A stretch of 64,000 bases of DNA from Aquabacterium parvum. Lineage in GTDB: Bacteria > Pseudomonadota > Gammaproteobacteria > Burkholderiales > Burkholderiaceae_C. The stretch is taken from assembly GCF_001447195.1 (NCBI RefSeq), contig NZ_LFRI01000561.1, positions 52,661 through 116,660 on the forward strand. The letters run 5' to 3'. A program made the translations under genes and the position numbers. Positions 11,547-22,507 of the stretch are shown in pieces. Every line of letters starts with the position of its first letter. Within the stretch, counting starts at the first letter, position 1. The notes beneath the pieces are model-generated. The model made no database searches and was not told where the DNA came from. It saw only the letters and a list, made by a program, of their open reading frames with translations.

Positions 11547-11651
11547 GGCCTGAGGATCTCAGAAATCGCTTTGAGCGGGTCGTCCGGGTGATGGCTTGTC
11601 TCGATGGTGTCGATAGCGCGCCGCTGTGGCCAGCACGCCCGACCTGATTGC

Positions 11652-12305
11652 TCAGGCGGGGATGGCCGAGTCGAAGGCGTCGATCAGGCTGCGCAGCGCC
11701 TCGCGCTTGAGCTTGAGCGAGGCCTGGTTGACCACCAGGCGCGAGCTGATCTGCATGATCTCTTCGACCTCGACCAGCTTGTTGGCCTTGAGCGTGTTGC
11801 CGGTGGAGACCAGGTCGACGATGGCGTCGGCCAGGCCGGTCAGCGGCGCCAGCTCCATCGAGCCGTACAGCTTGATGAGGTCGACGTGCACGCCCTTGTT
11901 GGCGAAGTGCTCGCGCGCGATGCTGGTGTACTTGGTGGCCACGCGGATGCGGGCGCCTTGCTTGACGGCGGCTTCGTAGTCGAAGTCGGCTCGCACGGCC
12001 ACGCTCATGCGGCACTTGGCGATGTTGAGGTCCAGCGGCTGGTACAGGCCGTCGCTGCCGTCCAGGCTGCCGGCGTGCTCGATGAGGATGTCCTTGCCAG
12101 CCACGCCGATGTCGGCGCCGCCATGCTGCACGTAGGTGGGCACGTCGGTGGCGCGCACCAGCACCACGCGCACGTCGTCGCGGTTGGTCGGCAGGATCAG
12201 CTTGCGGGACTTTTCAGGGTCTTCGAGCACCTGGATGCCGGCGGCAGCCAGCAGCGGCAGGGTCTCTTCGAAGATGCGGCCTTTGGACAGAGCGAGGGTG
12301 ATCAT
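11652..12305 (-). CDS. hisG: ATP phosphoribosyltransferase catalytic subunit, short form
   Basis: HisG condenses ATP with PRPP, the committed and feedback-regulated step of histidine synthesis. At 217 residues it is the short form ([16 protein letters not shown] start, [18 protein letters not shown]-binding loop) and lacks the C-terminal histidine-binding domain. Short HisG enzymes need the HisZ regulatory subunit, a histidyl-tRNA-synthetase paralogue, which is not in this window. The ATG at 12305 is three bases from the murA stop; a TTG at 12311 overlapping it is less likely. Confidence 0.95.
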   Translation of the reverse strand: MITLALSKGRIFEETLPLLAAAGIQVLEDPEKSRKLILPTNRDDVRVVLVRATDVPTYVQHGGADIGVAGKDILIEHAGSLDGSDGLYQPLDLNIAKCRMSVAVRADFDYEAAVKQGARIRVATKYTSIAREHFANKGVHVDLIKLYGSMELAPLTGLADAIVDLVSTGNTLKANKLVEVEEIMQISSRLVVNQASLKLKREALRSLIDAFDSAIPA

Positions 12306-12307
12306 GC

Positions 12308-13940
<1,633 letters not shown>

Positions 13941-14006
13941 GGCGGACTCGGTAAAAGGTGCGGGAATCGGGTTGCAGTGGGTGCGCCGAGAGGCTGATCG
14001 GGGCGC

Positions 14007-14780
14007 TCAATGTCGGATCTTGTAGCCGGTCTTCAGCAGGTGCAAGGCCAGCGCCGCGACCAAAGCCGTGGCCGCACCGACCACGCCCAGGCTGAGCCAG
14101 GGACTGACGTCGCTCTGGCCGAAAAAGCCGTGGCGAAAGCCGTCGATCAGGTAGAAAAAGGGGTTCAGGCGCGAAACGCCGTGCCAGAACGGCGGCAGCG
14201 AGTGCACGGAATAGAACACGCCCGACAGGAAGGTCATGGGCAAGATGATGAAGTTCTGGAAAGCCGCCATCTGGTCGAACTTGTCGGCCCACAGCCCGGC
14301 GATCAGGCCCAGCGAGCCCAGCAGGCAGCCACCCAGCAGGCCAAAAACCAGCGCCCACAGCGGCTGGGCGAACTGCGCAGGCGTGAACCACAGCGTGGCC
14401 AGCCACACCCCAGCGCCCACCAGCAGGCCCCGCACCAGCGAGGCCCCCACGTAGGCCGAAAACCACGCGCGATGCGACAGCGGACTCAGGAGCACGAACA
14501 CCAGGTTGCCGGTGATCTTGCTTTGGATCAGAGACGAGGAGCTGTTGGCGAACGCGTTTTGCAACACCGACATCATCACCAGGCCAGGCACCAGGAAGGA
14601 CGTGTAGCCCACGCCCTTGTAGACCTGAACATGGTCCTCGAGCACGTGCCCGAAGATCAGCAGGTAGAGCACGGCCGTGAGCACGGGGGCACCCACGGTC
14701 TGAAAGCTCACCTTCCAGAAACGCAGCACTTCCTTGGTGAACAGCGGGCGGGCGCCCTGGAACGAGGCGAGCCAGCTCAT
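14007..14780 (-). CDS. ABC-2 type exporter permease
   Basis: A 257-residue inner-membrane permease with six predicted membrane segments and the ABC-2 family motif FLSGVFYSVHSLPPFW before the last segments, ending KTGYKIRH. Its start ATG overlaps the stop of the ATPase gene (ATGA), so the two form one exporter. It is of the YadH/NodJ-like type; substrate unknown. Downstream are the bolA-like gene and murA after a 66 bp gap, a neighbourhood that would fit an envelope-related export role, but that is only inference. Confidence 0.9.
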   Translation of the reverse strand: MSWLASFQGARPLFTKEVLRFWKVSFQTVGAPVLTAVLYLLIFGHVLEDHVQVYKGVGYTSFLVPGLVMMSVLQNAFANSSSSLIQSKITGNLVFVLLSPLSHRAWFSAYVGASLVRGLLVGAGVWLATLWFTPAQFAQPLWALVFGLLGGCLLGSLGLIAGLWADKFDQMAAFQNFIILPMTFLSGVFYSVHSLPPFWHGVSRLNPFFYLIDGFRHGFFGQSDVSPWLSLGVVGAATALVAALALHLLKTGYKIRH

Positions 14781-15730
14781 GCCACGCTCCCCGTTTGCGA
14801 GCCGGCCACCGCCGGTGGCGGTGGCGTCAGGCGGCCCTGCATGGTGGCCAGGAAAATGTCTTCCAGGTCGGCGCGGCCGATTTCTAGGTCTTCGATGGCG
14901 CAACCACTTTGACGAAGCAGCGCCAGGCTCTGCTCGATCTCGGCGGCGTCGTGCGCTGTCAGCTGAACGATGCGGCCAGTGACACGGGCGCGAGCGGCCA
15001 GCTCAGCCGGCAAGGCCGTATCGGTCTTGAACCGCAGCATGGTCGACGCGGTGCCCGCCAACAGGGCCGAGGTGCGGTCGAGCGCCACCAATTGCCCCTG
15101 CTTGAGCATGCCGATGCGGTGGCACAGGGCCTCGGCCTCTTCCAGGTAGTGGGTGGTCAGCAGCACGGTGTGACCCGCTTTGTTGAGCTGGGCGATGAAC
15201 TGCCACAGCGTCTGGCGCAACTCGACGTCCACGCCGGCGGTCGGCTCGTCGAGCACGATCACGGGCGGGCGGTGCACCAGGGCCTGGGCCACCAGCACGC
15301 GCCGCTTCATGCCACCGGAGAGCTGGCGCATGTTGGCATCGGCTTTGTCCGCCAGGCCGAGGTTGGCCAGCAATTCGTCGATCCAGTCGTCGTTGCGGCG
15401 CAGGCCGAAGTAGGCGCCCTGGATGCGCAGCGTTTCACGCACCGAAAAGAAGGGGTCGAACACCAGTTCCTGCGGCACCACGCCGAGCGCGCGGCGGGCC
15501 TGGGCGTAGTCGCTCACCACGTCGTGCCCCTGCACCGTGACCCGGCCCGAGGTGGCCCGACTCAAACCGGCAAGGATGCTGATGAGGGTGGTTTTGCCGG
15601 CGCCATTGGGGCCCAACAAGCCGAAAAACTCACCTGATTGGATGTCAAAGCTGACACCCTGAAGGGCCCGCACCTCGCGTCCGGCGGACGAGAAGGTCTT
15701 GGTGACTTGTTGGAAGGAAACGGCGCTCAT
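14777..15730 (-). CDS. ABC transporter ATP-binding protein (ABC-2 exporter)
   Basis: The 317-residue ATPase partner of the ABC-2 permease, of the YadG type. Walker A is GPNGAGKTT, the signature LSGGMKRRVLVAQAL, Walker B VIVLDEPTAGVD and the switch His lies in LLTTHYLEEAE. A C-terminal extension of roughly 90 residues follows the nucleotide-binding fold. The ATG at 15730 (MSAVSFQQVTKTF) is chosen over an open upstream frame because the domain begins there. Confidence 0.93.
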   Translation of the reverse strand: MSAVSFQQVTKTFSSAGREVRALQGVSFDIQSGEFFGLLGPNGAGKTTLISILAGLSRATSGRVTVQGHDVVSDYAQARRALGVVPQELVFDPFFSVRETLRIQGAYFGLRRNDDWIDELLANLGLADKADANMRQLSGGMKRRVLVAQALVHRPPVIVLDEPTAGVDVELRQTLWQFIAQLNKAGHTVLLTTHYLEEAEALCHRIGMLKQGQLVALDRTSALLAGTASTMLRFKTDTALPAELAARARVTGRIVQLTAHDAAEIEQSLALLRQSGCAIEDLEIGRADLEDIFLATMQGRLTPPPPAVAGSQTGSVA

Positions 15731-15908
15731 GGAGCGGCCGATTGTACGGAGGGGGCAGAAATGGCGCCGGACAGGGGGCATTGCGGCCCTGTTTTGAGGG
15801 GGCAGCGTCTTCGCCGGGCATGCAACGGGCGCTAACATCCGACGCACCGCCAGACCGGTGACCGCAACCGGACGCGCGCTGCCTCATTTTCACAACTAGG
15901 AGACCGAC

Positions 15909-16166
15909 ATGTCCGACCTGCAAGCTCAATTCGAGAAGGCCCTGGCCGATTCCAAGCTGCTGCCCGCCAAGCCCGACAACAACACCCTGCTGAAGATCTA
16001 CTCGCTCTTCAAGCAAGGCAGCGTGGGCGACGTCCAGGGCGATCGCCCCGGCATGATGGACTTTGTCGGCCGCGCCAAATACGACGCCTGGGCCGAGCTC
16101 AAGGGCAAGAGCCAGGACGCCGCCAAGCAGGCCTACATCGATCTGATCGAATCGCTCAAGAAGTGA
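15909..16166 (+). CDS. acyl-CoA-binding protein
   Basis: An 85-residue four-helix acyl-CoA-binding protein that carries long-chain acyl-CoA in the cytosol. It has the family marks LLKIYSLFKQGSVGD and GMMDFVGRAKYDAWAELKGKS. TAGGAGA lies eight bases before the ATG. Bacterial ACBPs are less widespread than eukaryotic ones but are common in Burkholderiales. Its neighbour across a convergent gap is a PHA-system protein, which suits a lipid or polyester context. Confidence 0.93.
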   Translation: MSDLQAQFEKALADSKLLPAKPDNNTLLKIYSLFKQGSVGDVQGDRPGMMDFVGRAKYDAWAELKGKSQDAAKQAYIDLIESLKK

Positions 16167-16223
16167 TTCAGGCGGGGCGCCAAGCCGCGATGGCTGGCGT
16201 GCGCCCTGCGCTCGAGCCGGGCT

Positions 16224-16529
16224 TCAGGCCTGGCCCTTGGCCTTCTCGATGATGCGCCCCAGGCTCTTGCTGACCTCGGCTTCGATCATCGGCTTGAAGG
16301 CCGCCATCATCATGCCGAGCTTGATCTTCAGGTCGAAATCGGTGCCCGAGACCAGCATCGTGCCTTTGACGCCCATGCGTTCGAACGAGACGGTGTCTTG
16401 TTCGGCGCCCTCCTGATAGTCGCATTGCAGGCCCATCTGGCTGGCTGCGCTGGCAACCCACTCCTTGGCCAGTGTGCGGGCCTTGTCCAGGCCCAGGGTG
16501 TGCGATTGCTGGTAGTTGACGTCGCTCAT
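16224..16529 (-). CDS. polyhydroxyalkanoic acid system family protein
   Basis: A 101-residue protein of the PHA granule-region family. It begins MSDVNYQQSHTLGLDKARTLA, typical of the family, and has FERMGVKGTMLVSGTDFDLK in the middle and a C-terminal helix ending EAEVSKSLGRIIEKAKG. The family is found near PHA synthesis genes; its biochemical role is not established. No other PHA gene is in this window. Confidence 0.85.
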   Translation of the reverse strand: MSDVNYQQSHTLGLDKARTLAKEWVASAASQMGLQCDYQEGAEQDTVSFERMGVKGTMLVSGTDFDLKIKLGMMMAAFKPMIEAEVSKSLGRIIEKAKGQA

Positions 16530-16578
16530 GGTCGCTCCTCGGGGCGGCGCACATCGGGCGCCGATGCCAAAGCCGCCA

Positions 16579-17217
16579 CTATAAGTAAGTTCTGACCCGG
16601 TGCAGCGAGGCGTCTGCGCTCTGCTCGCATTCGCGCACGATGCGCGTCAGGCAGGCGTCGGCCTGCACGGGCCCCAGCCATTGCGCCAGCACCACGTAGG
16701 CCGCGTTGATCAAGCGGGTGCCCGCACCCCGAGCCGGCCATTCGCCGACCAGGTTCGCGCCATGCGCATGGATCCAGCTCAGCGCCCTTTGCTGCTCAGC
16801 AGAGCTCAGGCGCGACTGGCCGACGTGGTGGGCCAGGCCCTGGCGCCAACGCACCGCCAGGAAAGCAGGGCCCAGCGCCCGCTCCACGTGGCGCTCCATC
16901 GCGTGGATGATGCCCTGCACGACGCGCGCATCGTGGCCGGGGGCAACCGGCGCCACCACTGGCGCGGCTGGCCTGCCAGACGCCACGCGCTGCAAGGAGC
17001 GGATGATCTGCAGGTGGATTTCAGCCTCGCGCCCTTGCAGGTTGAACTGCTGCGCCACCAACCGGCAATAGCGACTCAGTCCCGCCAGGCTGGGTGGCCC
17101 GGCCGGCGTGGCCGACAAGGGTTGCCACAAGGCAGCAGCCTGCCTGGCTGCTTCCGGTTCCAGGTAGGCGACCAGCACCTGCTGGACGGCTTCGATGGCC
17201 AGGTCCTGCTCAGCCAT
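16579..17217 (-). CDS. uncharacterised protein overlapping amtB
   Basis: I do not recognise this 212-residue soluble protein. It has no signal peptide or membrane segment, is rich in Ala, Arg, His and Gln, and has a predicted all-helical character. The ATG at 17217 lies eight bases before the end of amtB, so the two genes are translationally coupled and probably co-transcribed. That position is often held by glnK in other bacteria, but the sequence is not PII-like. A role linked to ammonium transport is inference only. Confidence 0.65.
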   Translation of the reverse strand: MAEQDLAIEAVQQVLVAYLEPEAARQAAALWQPLSATPAGPPSLAGLSRYCRLVAQQFNLQGREAEIHLQIIRSLQRVASGRPAAPVVAPVAPGHDARVVQGIIHAMERHVERALGPAFLAVRWRQGLAHHVGQSRLSSAEQQRALSWIHAHGANLVGEWPARGAGTRLINAAYVVLAQWLGPVQADACLTRIVRECEQSADASLHRVRTYL

Positions 17218-18502
17218 GCTGCACCCCACGGTGAACCGCTTCCTGCTGGAACTCGGGATAGCCCAGTTCGTGGTGCTCACTGAAGTCCAACCCTCTCTGC
17301 TCATCGAGGGTGGAGGCACGCAGCGGCACGAACTTGTCGAGCAACCAGTACATCAGCAAGGACCCGCCAAAACCCCACACGAACGCCGCCAGGCAGCCCA
17401 GCGCTTGCACACCCAACTGCGAAACATCGAACAGGTGCCCGCTGCGAAACAGGCCTGCCGCCAACGTGCCCCACACGCCGCCCACCACGTGAACCGAAAC
17501 CGCCCCCACCACGTCATCCACGCGCAAGCGGTCCAGCAAAGGGGCCACCAGCACGCTCAACGCCCCGCCAATCAAACCAGCCAGCACGGCGAACCCCGGC
17601 TCCATGACATGGCAGCCCGCCGTCACCGACACGAGCCCGGCGATCGAGCCGTTGAGCGTCAGCGTCATCATCAGCTTGCTGCGCAGCAGCGCCATCGTGA
17701 CCATGGCACCGATGGCGCCGGCCGCACCGCCCAGGTGGGTGTTCAGTGCGATGCGTCCCAAGCTGACGGAAGCCGACATGGTGCTGCCCGCGTTGAAACC
17801 GAACCAGCCCAGCCACAAGATGAAGGCGCCCATGGCGACCAGGGTGAGGTTGTGGCCCTGGATCTCGCGCGGGCGCCCGTCCGGCCCGAAGCGACCCAGC
17901 CTGGGGCCCACCACCAGCAAAGCGGCCAAGGCAGCCCAGCCTCCGATGGCGTGCACCACCGTCGAGCCAGCGAAATCGATGAAACCCATCTGCTTGAGCC
18001 AGCCCTCGCCGCCATGCGCCCCACCCCAGGCCCAGGCGCCGAACACCGGGTAGATCAGCGCGGTGATGAAGACCGAGCCGATGACATAGGCCGAAAAGCG
18101 CGTGCGCTCGGCGATGGCCCCGCTGACGATGGTGGCCGAGGTGGCCGCGAACATCATCTGGAAGAAGAGCCCACCGTATTGCGATTCCGGCACGCCCTGC
18201 AGCGCGAACGCCGAGGTGCCCAGCCAGCCTGTGTGGTTGGCCCCGAACATCAGGCCGTAGCCGACCAGCCAGAAGGCGACCGCACCAAAGCACATGTCGC
18301 AGTAGTTCTTCATGATCACGTTGATGGTGTTCTTGGCCCGGGCCATGCCCGACTCAAGGAAGGCGAAACCCGCCTGCATGAAGAACACCAATGCGCCCGC
18401 CACCACCAGCCACAACATGTTGACGGCTTCGGCCAGGCCCTTATCCAAAACAGCAGATTCAAGCATGGGCGCGGATACCGCAAGCCCCATACCTGCCACC
18501 AT
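17210..18502 (-). CDS. amtB: ammonium transporter (Amt family)
   Basis: A 430-residue inner-membrane channel for ammonia/ammonium with about eleven membrane segments. The Amt signature DFAGSTVVHAIGGWAAL carries the first pore histidine and VHVVGGVWGTLAAGLF the second. The N-terminus starts near the first membrane segment (VNMLWLVVAGALVFFMQAGF); ATGs at 18502, 18490 and 18466 are all possible starts, and the first is listed. It is divergent from the amidohydrolase gene and overlaps the unknown gene downstream. No glnK is visible nearby. Confidence 0.94.
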   Translation of the reverse strand: MVAGMGLAVSAPMLESAVLDKGLAEAVNMLWLVVAGALVFFMQAGFAFLESGMARAKNTINVIMKNYCDMCFGAVAFWLVGYGLMFGANHTGWLGTSAFALQGVPESQYGGLFFQMMFAATSATIVSGAIAERTRFSAYVIGSVFITALIYPVFGAWAWGGAHGGEGWLKQMGFIDFAGSTVVHAIGGWAALAALLVVGPRLGRFGPDGRPREIQGHNLTLVAMGAFILWLGWFGFNAGSTMSASVSLGRIALNTHLGGAAGAIGAMVTMALLRSKLMMTLTLNGSIAGLVSVTAGCHVMEPGFAVLAGLIGGALSVLVAPLLDRLRVDDVVGAVSVHVVGGVWGTLAAGLFRSGHLFDVSQLGVQALGCLAAFVWGFGGSLLMYWLLDKFVPLRASTLDEQRGLDFSEHHELGYPEFQQEAVHRGVQHG

Positions 18503-18566
18503 GCACCCGACAGGGGCGCGATGAGCGCATTAAGATCAAGGACCTCGCCATGAACGAATTCGCCCC

Positions 18567-19781
18567 ATGACCGCGACCTCCGCTGCTGCCCACAACGTCC
18601 TGCCCGAACTGCTCGACGACGCCGAGGCGATGCGGGCCATCCGGCGCGACATCCACGCCCACCCCGAACTCTGCTTCGAAGAGGACCGCACGTCGGACCT
18701 CGTGGCGCGCACGCTGGCGAACTGGGGCATCGAGGTGCATCGGGGCCTGGGCAAGACGGGCGTGGTCGGCGTCATCCAGGGGCGTCCCGGCAAGCGGGCC
18801 ATCGGCCTGCGCGCCGACATGGATGCGCTGCCGATGACCGAGCACAACACCTTCGCGCACGCCAGCCGCCACCACGGCAAGATGCACGCCTGCGGGCACG
18901 ATGGTCACGTTGCCATGTTGCTGTCGGCCGCCCGTCACCTGGCCGCCACGCGCGACTTCGACGGCACCGTCTACCTCGTGTTCCAGCCGGCTGAGGAAGG
19001 CGGCGGCGGCGCGCGCGAGATGATGAAGGACGGCCTGTTCGAGCGCTTCCCGATGGACGCCATCTTCGGCATGCACAACTGGCCGGGCATGCCGGTTGGC
19101 ACCTTCGCCGTTCGCAACGGCCCGTGCTTTGCTTCGAGCAACGAGTTCCACATCACCATCCGCGGCAAGGGCTGCCATGGCGCCATGCCGCACCTGGGCA
19201 TCGACCCCGTGCCCATTGCCTGCCAGCTCGTGCAGGCCTTTCAGACCATCCTCACGCGCAACATGCGCCCGGTCGAGACCGGCGTCATCTCGGTGACCAT
19301 GATCCAGGCGGGCGAGGCCACCAACGTCATCCCGGAGTCGGTGGTGATGCAGGGCACGGTGCGCACCTTCACCACTGAAACGCTCGACCTGATCGAGAAC
19401 CGCATGCGTGAGATCACGCGCCACCTGTGCGCCGCCCATGGCGCCGAGGCCGACTTCGAGTTCAGCCGCAACTACCCGCCCACGGTCAACCACCCGGCCG
19501 AGTCTGCCTTCGTGCGACAGGTCATGGTCGAACTGGTGGGCGAGGGCAAGGTGCAGGAGTTCGAGCCCACCATGGGCGCCGAGGACTTCAGCTACTTCCT
19601 GCAGGGCAAGCCGGGTGCCTACTTCGTGATCGGCAATGGCGACGGCACCCACCGAGAGGGCGGCCATGGCCTGGGCCCCTGCACCCTGCACAACCCCAGC
19701 TACGACTTCAACGACGAATTGCTGCCCCTGGGCGCCACGCTGTGGGTGAGGCTGGTGCAGCGCTGGCTGGCACAGGCCTGA
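18567..19781 (+). CDS. M20D-family amidohydrolase (hippurate hydrolase-like)
   Basis: A 404-residue dinuclear-metal amidohydrolase of the M20D type that removes N-acyl or related groups from amino acids. Metal ligands are visible in MHACGHDGHVAML, VFQPAEEGGGGAREM, GMHNWPGMP and LHNPSYDFND; the segment RRDIHAHPELCFEE is a family hallmark. The substrate cannot be read from sequence. A seven-codon micro-ORF (18550-18570) overlaps the start. It lies next to and divergent from amtB, which would fit release of ammonia or amino acids. Confidence 0.9.
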   Translation: MTATSAAAHNVLPELLDDAEAMRAIRRDIHAHPELCFEEDRTSDLVARTLANWGIEVHRGLGKTGVVGVIQGRPGKRAIGLRADMDALPMTEHNTFAHASRHHGKMHACGHDGHVAMLLSAARHLAATRDFDGTVYLVFQPAEEGGGGAREMMKDGLFERFPMDAIFGMHNWPGMPVGTFAVRNGPCFASSNEFHITIRGKGCHGAMPHLGIDPVPIACQLVQAFQTILTRNMRPVETGVISVTMIQAGEATNVIPESVVMQGTVRTFTTETLDLIENRMREITRHLCAAHGAEADFEFSRNYPPTVNHPAESAFVRQVMVELVGEGKVQEFEPTMGAEDFSYFLQGKPGAYFVIGNGDGTHREGGHGLGPCTLHNPSYDFNDELLPLGATLWVRLVQRWLAQA

Positions 19782-19839
19782 ACAACACCGGTTTTTTCAG
19801 GGCATGAAGCGCCCGCCAGGGCGGGTATGCTTGGCCGCC

Positions 19840-21549
19840 ATGTACGCGTCGCATTTCGGCCTGAAGCAGGCGCCGTTTTCCATCGCGCCCGACCCGCGCT
19901 ACCTGTTCATGAGCGAACGCCATCGCGAGGCGCTGGCTCACCTGCTCTATGGCGTGGGCGGTGGCGGGGGCTTCGTGCTGCTCACGGGCGAGATCGGGGC
20001 CGGCAAGACCACGGTCTGCCGCTGCTTCCTGGAGCAGATCCCACGGCGCTGCAACGTGGCCTACATCTTCAATCCGAAACTCAGCACCGCCGAGTTGCTA
20101 CAGAGCATCTGCGACGAGTTCCGCATCCCGCTGCCGGGTGGCCCCGAGGCCTCGCTCAAGGCCCACGTCGACGCTCTCAACGAGTTCCTGCTCAAGACCC
20201 ACGCGGTCGGCCAGAACAACGTCCTGATCATCGACGAGGCCCAGAACCTCTCGCCTGAGGTGCTGGAGCAGCTGCGCCTGCTGACCAACCTGGAGACCAG
20301 CGAGCGCAAGCTGCTGCAGATCATCCTGATCGGTCAGCCTGAGCTGCGCCAGATGCTGGCCCAGCCCGAGCTGGAGCAACTGGCCCAGCGCGTGATCGCC
20401 CGCTACCACCTCGACGCCCTGTCCGAAGAGGAAACCGCCCAGTACATCCAGCACCGGCTGGAGACCGCCGGGCTCAAGCGCGGCAGCCTGTTCGAGCGCA
20501 AAGCGCTCAAGCGCATCCACGAACTGACCCGGGGCGTGCCCCGCCGCATCAACCTGCTGTGCGACCGGGCCTTGCTGGGCGCCTACGCCGAAGGCAAGGC
20601 GCGGGTGGACAAGGCCGTCGTGGAGAAGGCGGCAGAAGAGGTGTTCGAGTCGCTGGCCGCGCCGGAAGCCACACCCAAACCCCCTTCGCGCAAAGACCCC
20701 AAAGCCCCACGGGATGGCAGCGCTTTCTCGGCTTGGCCGAACTGGACCTGGGCCCTCTTTGGCACCGGGGTGACCTTGAGCCTGGCCGGTGCCGGCCTGA
20801 GCGCCTGGCTGCACTGGGCAGGTCCCGCCAAGGCACCTGCCAAAGCCGTGGCAGCGTCGCAGGCCGCCTCGCAAGCTCCGTCCCAACCCAAGCTGAGCGC
20901 GCCCACCGCGCCACGCCCCACGTTGGTCGATGCGGCCGCGCTCATGAAAGAGGCCGCACCCACCGAGGCCCTGGCCTGGCAAGACCTGGCCGCGCTGTGG
21001 CAGTTCGACCTCAAGGCGGGAGACCCCTGCAACCAGCTCTTTCGTGCACGCCTGGTCTGCTTTCGCAACAGTGGCGGCTTGAGCCTGCTGGCTCAACTCG
21101 ACCGCCCTGCCCTGCTGGCCCTGCAAGATGCCAGCGGCGCCACGCGCCATGCGGTGCTCACGCGCCTGGTGGGCGACGAGGCCTGGCTGCAATTGGGCAG
21201 CAACAAGGTGCGAGTGCCGCTGGCGGTGCTCTCGGGCCTGTGGCGCGGAGACTTCGCCACCCTCTGGCTCGCCCCCGAAGGCTACCGAGCCAAAGTTCAG
21301 CTCGGCCAGACAGGCCCGGTGGTGGACTGGCTGGCGGAACAACTCGGTCGCATCGACAAACAGGCGGCCGGCAGCCCGGCGCGTTTCGACCGCGCCATGC
21401 AGGCCAGGCTTCAGGCCTTCCAGCTGACGCAAGGCCTCAAGCCCGACGGGGTGGCTGGTGCCACCACCTTCATGCTGATCAACCAGGTCACGGGCGTGCC
21501 CGAGCCTCGCCTCAAGCCGGCCACCGAGCCGGCCAACGCCCCCCGCTGA
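19840..21549 (+). CDS. gspA: GspA/ExeA-type AAA ATPase with peptidoglycan-binding domain
   Basis: A 569-residue ATPase that with GspB helps type II secretin assembly across peptidoglycan. Domains: AAA (residues 1-270) starting YASHFGLKQAPFSIAPDPRY, Walker A TGEIGAGKTT (49-58) and Walker B VLIIDEAQNLS; a membrane segment (about 305-325); a linker rich in Ala and Pro; and a C-terminal peptidoglycan-binding fold (about 490-560, LQAFQLTQGLKPDGVAGATT). The ATG at 19840 is chosen because the family starts MYxxHFGL. The genes for the secretion machine itself are not in this window. Confidence 0.9.
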   Translation: MYASHFGLKQAPFSIAPDPRYLFMSERHREALAHLLYGVGGGGGFVLLTGEIGAGKTTVCRCFLEQIPRRCNVAYIFNPKLSTAELLQSICDEFRIPLPGGPEASLKAHVDALNEFLLKTHAVGQNNVLIIDEAQNLSPEVLEQLRLLTNLETSERKLLQIILIGQPELRQMLAQPELEQLAQRVIARYHLDALSEEETAQYIQHRLETAGLKRGSLFERKALKRIHELTRGVPRRINLLCDRALLGAYAEGKARVDKAVVEKAAEEVFESLAAPEATPKPPSRKDPKAPRDGSAFSAWPNWTWALFGTGVTLSLAGAGLSAWLHWAGPAKAPAKAVAASQAASQAPSQPKLSAPTAPRPTLVDAAALMKEAAPTEALAWQDLAALWQFDLKAGDPCNQLFRARLVCFRNSGGLSLLAQLDRPALLALQDASGATRHAVLTRLVGDEAWLQLGSNKVRVPLAVLSGLWRGDFATLWLAPEGYRAKVQLGQTGPVVDWLAEQLGRIDKQAAGSPARFDRAMQARLQAFQLTQGLKPDGVAGATTFMLINQVTGVPEPRLKPATEPANAPR

Positions 21550-21564
21550 AGGATCGAGTCCACC

Positions 21565-22434
21565 ATGTCCTACATCCTTGAAGCGCTGAAAAAGGCCGAC
21601 GCCGCACGCGAGCGCGAACGCGAGGCCGTGCCCGGGTTGCACAGCCGGCACGACCATGCCTTGCCCGACGAGGCCGATGAACGCGGTGATGCCGCGCCTG
21701 CTGCGCGCACGCCCTGGCTGATCGGTGGCATCGCCGGTGGCGTGGTGATCGCAGGGGCCTTGTTCTGGCTGCTGGGCCGCTCGGGGCCGGATGCACCCGC
21801 CGCAGGTGAAACACGACCGATGCCCATGCATGGCCAGGTGAGTGAGGCGCCGCCGTCACCACCAGGGGCATTGCCAACCGCCCCTCTCGCCCAGGCCCAC
21901 GACCCGGTCGCCCCCGCGCCTCAGGGCACGGTGAGCCCTCCCGCCATGGCTGCCGCGCCCGCCACGCCGAGTCAGCAGGTTCAGCCGGTTCAGCCGGTTC
22001 AATCGCCAGCCACCGTGCCACCCGCAACGACCCAGGTGGTCACCCCCCAGGTCACACAGCCGACCGCGCCTCAGCCGGCCGTGGTCGCCGCGCCGCCCAA
22101 TGCGGCCCTTGGTCGCACGACCGCATCAAGCTCGTCGAACGCACGCGCCGCCACGGTCGCCCCGGACCCGCTGCGGGTCGACCCGTCCTTGCGCGAGACC
22201 GGGCCCAAGGTTGTGTCCATGCAGGAGCTGCCCGATGACATCCGTCGGGAGCTGCCGCAGTTGACCGTGGGGGGCGCCATGCATTCGGACGTGGCCTCCA
22301 ACCGCATGCTCGTGCTCAACGGTGGGGTGTTTCGCGAGGGCGATCAACCGGCACCCGGCGTGGTGCTGGAAGAGATCCGGCTGAAGTCAGCGGTGCTGCG
22401 CTACAAGGGTCACCGCTACAGCATCAGCTACTAA
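21565..22434 (+). CDS. gspB: general secretion pathway protein B
   Basis: A 289-residue bitopic protein that is the partner of GspA/ExeA. It begins MSYILEALKKADAARERER, the family start, has one membrane helix at about 47-66, a long Pro/Gln-rich periplasmic linker (with a short repeat of QPVQPVQ near 150), and a C-terminal GspB domain (LTVGGAMHSDVASNRML to the end) with the SVGG/NG-type loop. It lies 15 bp after gspA. A hairpin terminator follows. Confidence 0.9.
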   Translation: MSYILEALKKADAAREREREAVPGLHSRHDHALPDEADERGDAAPAARTPWLIGGIAGGVVIAGALFWLLGRSGPDAPAAGETRPMPMHGQVSEAPPSPPGALPTAPLAQAHDPVAPAPQGTVSPPAMAAAPATPSQQVQPVQPVQSPATVPPATTQVVTPQVTQPTAPQPAVVAAPPNAALGRTTASSSSNARAATVAPDPLRVDPSLRETGPKVVSMQELPDDIRRELPQLTVGGAMHSDVASNRMLVLNGGVFREGDQPAPGVVLEEIRLKSAVLRYKGHRYSISY

Positions 22435-22456
22435 GCCGACGGCGGGCTGCTCTGGC

Positions 22457-22487
22457 AAAAAAAGAGCGCCCCGCAGGGCGCCCCTTT
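22457..22487. terminator. bidirectional terminator between gspB and cphA
   Basis: The hairpin GCGCCC (22466-22471) / GGGCGC (22476-22481) with a four-base loop is flanked by a seven-A run on the left and CCCTTTC on the right. On the minus strand it reads as a stem followed by CTTTTTTT, a strong intrinsic terminator for the cyanophycin synthetase transcript, and a weaker one for gspB. Confidence 0.75.
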
Positions 22488-22507
22488 CAGCCAACAAGCC
22501 GGGTGAA

